Source: Breviolum minutum Mf 1.05b.01 (lineage: Eukaryota; Sar; Dinophyceae; Suessiales; Symbiodiniaceae). From it: DNA of 64,000 nt. Positions 53,501-63,600 of the stretch are shown here, in pieces; position 1 is the first letter of the stretch; each line of letters opens with the position of its first letter. The DNA is taken from NCBI GenBank assembly GCA_000507305.1, contig DF241431.1, positions 1 to 64,000 on the forward strand, in the 5' to 3' direction. Both the position numbers and the translations under genes were made by a program. The notes beneath the pieces are model-generated. The model ran no database searches and was not told the DNA's origin. It saw only the letters and a program-made list of their open reading frames with translations.

Positions 53501-56500
53501 ACATGTAGAGCACCCTAATAATATCAAATATTACTCGTATAAATATTGTTCTTTAGTCAGTGCATATCCAAGCTTTCTGTTGGAATTCCAAGTGCATGAC
53601 TTTCACGATGGATCATCGAACTGATCTTGTCGCAACATGCCGAAGCAGCAAGGTGGCCACAGGGAAGGTCTCCGCCTTCGGCATGGCCGGAAATGATGGT
53701 GTGGCTGGCAACTTTCGAGCAGCAATCTTTGATGCAGGCCCGCGGGGTTGGGGGTTGCATACACAGCCCTACATTGACACACATAGTCATGGACATGTAC
53801 GTCATACATCATCCATACATGTATGTATGCAACATAGGTGCCAAACATACCAGACATACCAGACATCCAATCCAAGCCCATGCCATGCCTTACAATACAT
53901 TCAGGTTGGGGAAGCGCTTGCTTTCATAGGTGAGAAGATCTGATTGTGCTTTTTTTTTAGGGAACTTCTCTCCGGATGGGAAACTGAACCTTTTACTCTC
54001 TGGGCAAAATCGATAGCACAGCCCCCCAAGAGTCAAAAATCAGAAATCAAAGTAGATTTTGTAGATGTGAGGTCGCGGAAGCATCGGTCTGCTGCTCAAG
54101 TTCATGAGTGTGGTCGATGGAGTTACTCGGGCGCAGATGGGGAGGAAGCGTGCCAAATCAAATGAGAATTGGCAAGATCAAGAATCAAGAATGTGTTGAG
54201 ATTGAAATTGGAAGATGGAAAGACATTCTGTAGATTGTGGTTGCCTACGCGTCTTAGCAGATACAGTAGCTTAGAAGACCAGAGAAAGATTCCGGTGCTA
54301 AAAACAAAGTAGAACACTAGACAAAACAAAAGCCAATGGAAGGTAGTATGTGAGGGGTCCACAGTTGGGTGTGTATCTTTTGAATCTACCACGTAGCACA
54401 ACCACCGGACTCATGTGATACTTCCCCTTCCCAGCAACGGTGCCCCTGGCTCCGAGGATCTCCATGGCCGTGCGGCCATTTTTCCTCCCAACAGCGCCCC
54501 GCGGCATGTGCTCAACTGCGCATGGTCGGAGGGAAAGTGCCTGGCCTGCGGTGACAATGGCTATCTCTATGTTTTTGAGGTTCGCTGGGCATCAAGTGCA
54601 TATAAGTCATATAAGGAGTACTTCAAACTTTAACCAGAGAGTTGGCCGAGGGTCGCCCAAAAGTTGCTGATATTTTTTGCCAGGTGTAAGTTACTTAAAG
54701 TCTTCTTGTATATTTCCGGTTGACCTTCCAGCCGAAGGCCAACAGCGCGGTGTGTTGCCATCGCATCTCTGCAGAACCCTTGGGCTTTGCAGTGCCACTG
54801 AACGGTAGACATGGAGAGCTGCTGGTGGGAAGCAAAGATTCAGTGTCTTGGCAGCTTCCAGGGTCAAGTAAAGCAGTCTTGGTGAAAAACTCCGTAGAAA
54901 TTCAATGAAATTCATATTTTTCATAAGAAGTCCTGGTGAATTTGGAAGCCTAGTTCCCATGGTTCTGCGTCTAGGATGTCTACTGTTGGATACACTAGTT
55001 ACATCCCGGATGGATGTCTTCCATTGTTTGAAACCATGAAGATTCAAAGCCAAGGTCCTACACTTTTGTCATCTTTCTGGCCACAAGTTGGATCGTGCAA
55101 CTTGGCTAACCTGCTGGAGAGAGATTTGGCCCTTCAATGATCAACAATTTTATGATGGATCTACTGTATCGACTTGGAGGGGGCCTCAAGTTGTCTTCCA
55201 TTCAGAATGCTGCAGGTGTCTTCTGTGCCATTCTCTCAACTGAAGGGCGCAGCCTTGCTGAATGCTGCTGCGGGTCCTTCAGGATTCAGCACTGCTGCAG
55301 TTGGAAGTGCTGGTGTTCTCATCGGTACCCGGCTCGCACGGCAGTGACGTAGCCATGGACCACTCAACAAAAATCCCAAAGAAACGAATTGAAGATGTTG
55401 CAAAGCAGAACACATAACTCGAAAAACGCGACAAAAATGGCAAGGAACTAATTCAAAGGCAATATACAGTTAAATCAAGGCAATATGTTCGAATGCAAGG
55501 CCAACAAGGGGGAAAACATAAAAGATGATCAAGAGTAAGTCAGAGGTGGTTTTATCAGCAGCTGTTGCTTGTGAGGCTCCGACAACAATCACCTGATGTT
55601 GCTGGATCCAGTGGAACACAGGCCTGGTGGAATGGAATGGGGTCAGATATGTTTTTGTGCAGTTGGTAAGGAGACACCATGCAAGCTGTGGAGAATCGGT
55701 CGAAACACATGGTGGAACTGTTCAGTCAAAAACCATTGCTCTCAACATCTAAATGCCATTGGCTCTTGACTCATCATTCCAATTCATTTCTTTCTGGATT
55801 GCTTTTGTGGACCTAAGTTCTTTACGTTCGCTCAAATCTTTTTTGAATGGATGCAGAATTTTCACGCGAATTAATGTAATAGTAATACTGGTACTCAAGA
55901 GCTCATGGTGAAACCCACCCAAGTGATTCTTGAGTCACGTCAACTGATCTTCAACAACTCACCTGTGAACCGGAACAAGGTGAAGTGCTTGCTTTGACTG
56001 AATCTTTCAACAAGAAGTGTGTATTCTATGCATATTTTCATGGATTCCATCAGATATTTCAACCTTTTAACCTTTAAGTATTCATTATTCCATATTCCAT
56101 CCATATGCCATATTCCCTGTCAAATATTCAACCAACCCAAAAAATCAGGACAACAAAAAAAGGGTTTTTGAACTCATCCAAATCTCTAATTGTCCGCCCA
56201 GGGTAAAGCTTTTGCAACTGTCTCAGCGTGGAGAGCTCGCCCTTGCTGTACACCCGGAGCGGGGGGCAGTTGGTGGCAGTTGTTGGCCGATATGGGAAAG
56301 CGGTATGAAAAGTAGGACAAACTATCATATAATATAGAGAAAAATATCAAGATAGATAGAATGTAAGAAATTATTCTTAAATTGTCGGTCCACATAAAAC
56401 ACATTTGTGTTGTCTATGATGTTACGGACATATCAAGCATCCCGTATCCATGGTGTTGCAAAATTTGATATTCAATCATTCAATCTATGGTTTTTAATGG

Positions 56501-57536
56501 TTCTTAAGCAACAGAAACCCATCAACCAACAATGACCCACCCTGGACGTCGCTTCAGGACCCTGCCTTGAAGTTGGTCGTCACGGCGGGAGTGCAAGATG
56601 TGACGCGGCAAAGGAATGCCTATAGTCTTTTAACCTGCAGAAGCAGAGAATTTAGGAGATACATTTTTGGGCTGATGAGGGTTCTTGGTCCTTGGTGTGT
56701 AAAAATGGGTGTTCAAAGGAAGTAAGATGCCTCAAACATGGCTCAAACTATCACACCATTCCCATTTTCTTAGGACGGTACATTCCACACTTCCCCCGTC
56801 AGAAGTTGGACTCAGGCAGTGGTTCCACGGCACAAGTTATACCATGGGGAATTCCATGGATTTGTGCTCAAAGGTCAAATCATGGTAAGTGTGTCAGGTG
56901 ATCGCCGTAAAGATTGGTGGCTTATGAAAAGAGTTCCTGAAGTTGCGGGATTTCCATGTTGGTGAATGCTTGCTGGTCACCCAGGCGACAGTTCGCTTCT
57001 GGGATGTCAGTGAGCATCAGCCAGTAGTTGCTTGGCAAACGGGTGAAACAGCAAGCGACGAGTTTCTACTCATTGATACTTATTGTTGAACGCATCCATA
57101 GGAGGGAGTTTGATAGAGCTATATACTTTGGAATACTCTGATCTCTCTCTCTCTCTCTCTTTTCATGGAGACTTAAACATACAATAGTCTGGCATGGCTT
57201 CCTGGCGGTTATGCTGCTATTGTTTTCTTTACAAAGGAGATTCAACTGCGGATCCAATGCGCAGAGATCACAGGGAACCAGGGCAAAGTGTGACATGTCT
57301 TTGTTCAAAGAATTAGGCTAGTCATCTCCCAATATCATAGGTTCATTTCCGAGAAAACTCATACCAATCTGCTTGGGTCACCAACCCTGGCAAGCCTGAA
57401 AAGCCACACTTCTTGGAGGTTGGCCGTGTGCTGCGCTTGGAGGATGCTCACTCGCGACTCGGCTTCAAGAAGGAAAGTAGTCCTTTTTTGAATGCTGCTT
57501 GGGCTCCCATGACCTTTTTGGCCGAAACCGTTGAGG

Positions 57537-57603
<67 letters not shown>

Positions 57604-60600
57604 CGTAACTGCAAAGTGCCCATGGCCACCAAGGGGGATTCATTCCTTGGCCTTCAGTCCATCCGGGCGACTTCTTGCCTTTGGTTGTGGTGATGGTCAC
57701 CTGCAGCTGGTGCCGTTCCCATCGCTCACCAGTGTCAGTGTCCGAAGAGGGGCTACAGAGCGCTTGTCGGCCTTGTGCTTCACGGGGGACCGGCGCCATA
57801 TGGGATCATGTTGGGGGAGCAGTAAACAATGGCAACAACAATGCGGATACCTTTTCAGTTATTTTCAGTTATCTTTTAAAGCAGAAAGAGCTTGAGGCCA
57901 AACCTGCGAAAGACAAAGTGCCCAAAAGCGAGAAAATGCTCAGCCTCTCAGTCTCTCATTGTTTTTTCTTTGAGCTATGGTATCTCCTGCTACCCAATTA
58001 CCTAGTTTCATCCCTTAACTTGGCCTTACGTGGTTTGGTGGGCACCCCCACAGGAGAACACGCTGGCAGCTGGAAGCCGGGATCAAACCATCCATATTTT
58101 TGATACGTCCAGTAGTTCCAAAGCAGCCCTGAGACAGTTGAAAGGCAGGGGGGATTTGTGAGCGGAAAGGAGCGCAAGTTGTGGAGGGTCCAGTACAGGG
58201 AAGGGTAGGTGTATTGATTGACATTTGTTGATTTTTGTTGTTTTTGAGTTGGCTCCCAACAAATTGGGACCGTACATAATTAATATAATTGTACGTATAA
58301 GCCACATGACATCTAAATTTCTACATGCATATTACTTCTCATATTTTGGAAATCTTTCGGCATCTTTTGCCATCTTTTGGCCTTTCTTTCGGCAGCATGT
58401 CGTTTTTAAATGACATCTCCATCGATTTTGTGTCCAAAGCTAGCGAGGCAACACTAGCCCAGTGACTCACATGCAGTGCAGTGCAGATGGTGGCGTTTTG
58501 ATGACAAACTCCAAGGATGGCCAGGCCATTGGGGAGTGCCCGAAGCCAAAATATATCCCACACGCACATACAAACATTAAACCAACAATTTTATATTTAT
58601 ATATACAGCGCAGTACGGCTTGGGTAGTATTTTGGGGACAACTTCTAGGTATTCACCAAGGGTACCTGATTTTACCATTGTTTTCTGGTAGATCCGATTC
58701 ACTGATCTCTGTAAATAAGTCATAATATTTGACCCACCTTGAAACCCCTGAAGTAAATGGGTCTCCCCCTGTAAGGACTACCTAGCCTATAAGGCTGATG
58801 CCACGTGACGTCGCGAAAGTTTGACAGTCTGACTAGACAAACATATCTCCCCTTGTTCCTAACCTACATAACTTTTCATGATTCCATCCAGAGGATTTGC
58901 ATAAGCAGCGTTTCTTTTGCATGGTAAGCAGACCTCTGACAGCCAACCACAGTCGCTAGGTCAATCTACGTCACATACACCACCTGACAACATGAATGTC
59001 TTTGTTATTCCAAGTTATTCCGAACCTCCAAAACAGAAGGTTTCCAACTTCACGATCTCCAAGAATCCTTCCCTTTAGGCCCTACCTTGGGCCCTTAATT
59101 TGGCTCCCCTTGGCTTTCACCAGGTCTTGTACTTCAACGTGGTCAGTGGCGAGCGCGTGACGCAGGACGCAGTGAAAGACATGCGGTGGAACACCTGGAG
59201 TTGCCCCATGGCCTGGCATACGTACCTTGATGAAGGGGATCGGTTGGATCATAGGGATTGGTGTTGAAGGTTGAATCGGGGCAAAGGGTATTTCAATGAC
59301 ATCCAAAGATGACCCTGGATAACAAGACATTAGCTGATTTGAGATTGAGCTTGGGTACTAGAAATTTGGAGCGAAGGGGGAAGGCATTATTTTCTTTAAA
59401 GACAGCCGTGCAGACTTGTCTTTTGTTTTGCTAGGATTCGGAAATTGCCACTTGCTGATCAATTCTGAAGACTCCTTTTCTCTCCAATCTTGGAAGCATT
59501 TGTCCCCAAAAAATCCAAACAGATCCAGTTGATCTTCAATTGGTGGCCTAGTTGCTGCTTTCCAAGGATGGGTATGTGGGCTGCCAATCGGCACTTTAAT
59601 GTTGCTGGCATCAAGTCCTGTCGAGCCTTTGAAGCTGATACAGGAGAGCAGCTGTTGGCTTCAGGGGATATCAATCACCGTGTGAAGCTCTACCACTTCC
59701 CGTGTTTGTCCGGAGAGCAAGGCAGGATTTCCTGAGTTTGAAACTGCAATCCACTCAATTTCCACTTGCCAAACAAAAGATTGGTCCCTAAATCATTCTG
59801 ATGGGTTCCTTTAGAGTCTATGAGGCGTTTTGCTATATGGCTATATCTTAAATTTAATTTGCCGTTTGTCGCAAGGCAATGATTTCACCAGCATCTCAGC
59901 CTCCAGGTTTTCATTGCTACGATGGGCATGCTGGCTTTGTCTCTGGAATAGCCACAGTGCCTTCGGAGGGAAGGCCTGCAACACACCTCATCACACTGGC
60001 GGCTGATGATGGTGCGATGTTGTATCTTGGTCTGTGGAAGGACCTTTTCATGGGACTGAGATGTTTTTCCACTGAAGCAAACTGGTGCACCAAATCCTTT
60101 GATTGACCTTGAGACCACAACTGAACTTACCAATTGGGTCAGACGGCTAAAGTTTCGAGATGACTATCACCTCCCCGAGGCAAGGTCAGTGGGTTACCAT
60201 GGCACATATTGAGGCAATGGCGATTCGTTTCCTGTGCCACCAAGACAGCCCCGCAGACATGTGCTTGGGAGGATAAGGAGTGGCAAAGACGATCGAAGAA
60301 CTTGATGCCTTGTCTTGCGTGGTGGATCTAACACATCATAAGTTTTGATGATTTTCGAATGGTACCATCAGGAATGAAGCAAAAGCACATTGACCCTGAC
60401 CCGTTTTTATTGTGTTTCAGCTGCTCGGCACTTTCCAAGTTTCCTGCTGTGGATGGCAATAGGGCGGTTTTTAAAGGTCCCAAACTTCGTCCAAATCGTG
60501 GATTCCTGGATGGTTTCCCTGAATTTCACCCAACATTTGAACAAAACAGGTGAGGGTTTCTCATCCTAGAATGGTTTCTCATCCCAGGATAAGGAACCAA

Positions 60601-63600
60601 TCTTTAAACAAAAATGGCTGGCAAAAAACGGTGTTATGGGAGGACCTTCCCAAGCAAGAACCCATGCGCTTGCGGGAGCCCACGGCAAAGCCGAAGCCAC
60701 GTGAGAGGTGGATATGGGGTGAAAAAAAGTGGCACCTGAAAGCACCTGTGAGTCGGTAAAAGTATTGGAACATCAAGGAAATGATATTATGTATATATAT
60801 ATATATATTTTTGGGTTCCATGCTACTGGTTCGGGTATATCATGTCTGGGTATATGATTGAATTTGGGTGAACGACCGAACGACCGAAGGTGCGACTTCA
60901 AAGGAAAAGCTGGTTGAGTAGGGGAGTCCCCATCCTCTGGAAAGATTTCAATTCATCTTGGTGAATTCTTCAAGATTCTTGGACTTTACCCAGATTCTAT
61001 GATTATCTCTAAGCATCGCAGCCTCACCATGACATCGACCAGGCCTCCGTGGGAGCATGAGGAAGTAACGGAACCTGAGACCCGACGAGCTGCACCAGGT
61101 GCATTGGGATGTAGGATTGATGGGATGGTGGAATCTCCATGTTTTGATCAAAGTATATCCAAGTCGTAACATATGAAACTGATGAACCATCAGAATTTGG
61201 TCAGTTGGTGACTGTAGTGTTGGATGCAGGTCCATGGACGCAGCATGACAACAGAAGTCTGCCTTATGCTGAGCACATGGAGCACCATGTTTACAGGAGT
61301 CGACCGAAAGGCGGAAAGAGATGGATATGGTCTGCGAATGTTTGTGAAGCTTTTAAAGCTGAAGTGGTTCTGGTTTGATCTCCTTTCATCTTTGGGAGAA
61401 CAGAAAATCATGTCTGCCACTGACAATCTTTGTTTTTTTTGCTCAAGTGGGAGTGAAATCCTTCCATGTGGAGGTAGGTAATACTTCTGCCAAAAAAGGT
61501 TGAGACTCACACTCGGTGGTTTTGGCTTGGGTGCTTTGGAATTCCCCAAAAATGATCCTAAAGGGAAAGGGATCATATTTTTGTTGGGGAGGGTAGGACC
61601 CCAAAGCACTAGATTCACCCAAGATGCTTACCGAACCCCCACGAAAACGTTCAGGTGGGATGGTCATGCGTGGTACCTTGGCAGAAGTTTTGGTGAGCAA
61701 ATCACATCTCGATGGGAGAAAACCAGTTGCCAAAAAAAGATCCCAACTAACAAAGAAACTCAGAAATACATTATATCGGCTTGTTGAGGCTGGAGTATAG
61801 TAGGGATCTTCATGATACTTCAAGTCCATTATGAAATTACGATTGAAATGCGGTCATTTCTCGTTATTACCTTGTCCAAAACGTTGCCTGACTGGACCAG
61901 AAGCATCAATGAAGCTTACTGCACATTGCATACCCATCACTATGGACCATTGATTTTGCACTTTTTTTAGGTAACGTTCAGCTTCCAGCCTTTTTGGACA
62001 AGTTCTCACCACTTTTGACTGAAGGCGATGGCGCTGCCGGTGCGTCCACCACCATGGCCACAGAGCATGAGGTGAGGCGAAAAAACTCGGCTGCGGAGCT
62101 GCTGAAAGCTGTGGAGGGGGCTGCAGGGAGGACGACAGCAGCAACCCGGCCTGAAGTTGTGACATTCAAAAAGGAGGAGAAAAATGGTGAAACCGAACAT
62201 CTTTCATCAGCCATTTTTTAACATTCCGCGTTAGTCTTCTGGGGGGTAGTAGATTGATTTTTTGCCAGCGTGGACACCGCAAGCACCAGAAGCCTTGACA
62301 GTTTCCAATTCCGAATGAATTGAAAACACTAACTATAGTTGGTCAATTATTATCGTTGTCATCATGTGCATTTTGAACAAGTACAATTTACTTGAATTAG
62401 TACAGCAATTTCGTTGGGCATTTGAATTTTGCAGCTTGCGGAACTCCACCTTCGACTAAAAAGTTCGGTTCATTGCTTTCCTGGGTAGTTTGAAATCGTG
62501 GCATATTTGTGGAACAGAAGGCCTTCGGACTGTAAACTACTTTCCCTGTTTTTTTCCGAGTCGAGGGTCCTTTCAATGAGGCCAAGGATGAGCACAAGTC
62601 GAATCGCCGGAATAGCAGTGTGAGTATGGAGGAATTGTGGATGGATTCGGGGGCCATCATTGCTAGTGTGGCCACCAAGGTGACGCAACGAAGATCATAA
62701 CATGGATTCATACTTCTTGAGGTTGTATAGATTTTTAAATACCTACGTTTTATTTTCCAAGTGAACGGAGAGCTTGCAATGGATAGATAGATGTCAAGAG
62801 TGTACTTCATATGACCTGGCTATTTTCAAAGTGCTTTTTTAAAAGGAGGAATTCATCTGTGTTTTGTACATACCAGCTGCATGGAAGCGACGAGAGTCAC
62901 CACTTTGCCAATGATGCAATAGTGGAGGGCCTACCGTGCCCGCTTGAAAACAGATTCTGCGCAGTTCTGAGGGGGTTGGGTTTGTGATGCTTTGAGACTT
63001 GTCAGACTGCTCTGGAGAAATTTCAATGCTTTCTTCTCTAGAACTCTCTTTGGATAGGTGTGTCGCAATAGTCTCCTAGAGATCTCACCCCCAAAATCAT
63101 CTTGTCGAGGCTTTCGCTGAAGCGTTTATGATTTGAGGGTCTTTCCACATGCTTTGGCAGGTTTGCCCCAACGGTCTGCCAGGGAACGTATCTTGACAAA
63201 GAATTGATGGGAAGACTTTGCACTTTGCTTCCTGGATCACCGTTTATACACGTTTCTGATTTTATATGAATGGTTAAGGAACCGTTCAATTTCTTGCTAA
63301 ATGATGTCAATGAGGCGGCAATGTAACAGTCTGGGTGAAATCTTGAATCAAATAGAAGTGACCGAAGTGTTTGGGATGGGTGTGATGGTTGGGCAGCACT
63401 GGCACCTTGAGCACAACGGGTTGGATTCTTTTCGATGTACTTGTAGATCTGATCTTGCCCTCTTAGATGCAAGGCATCCCTCAAGAAACACATGACATTA
63501 GATGCGGCAAGAAAATTCAATGACTCTTATGATATATACGTATATATATATATATATACATATACAGTAAGTGATAAAACTGAAAAATCATACTATATAG

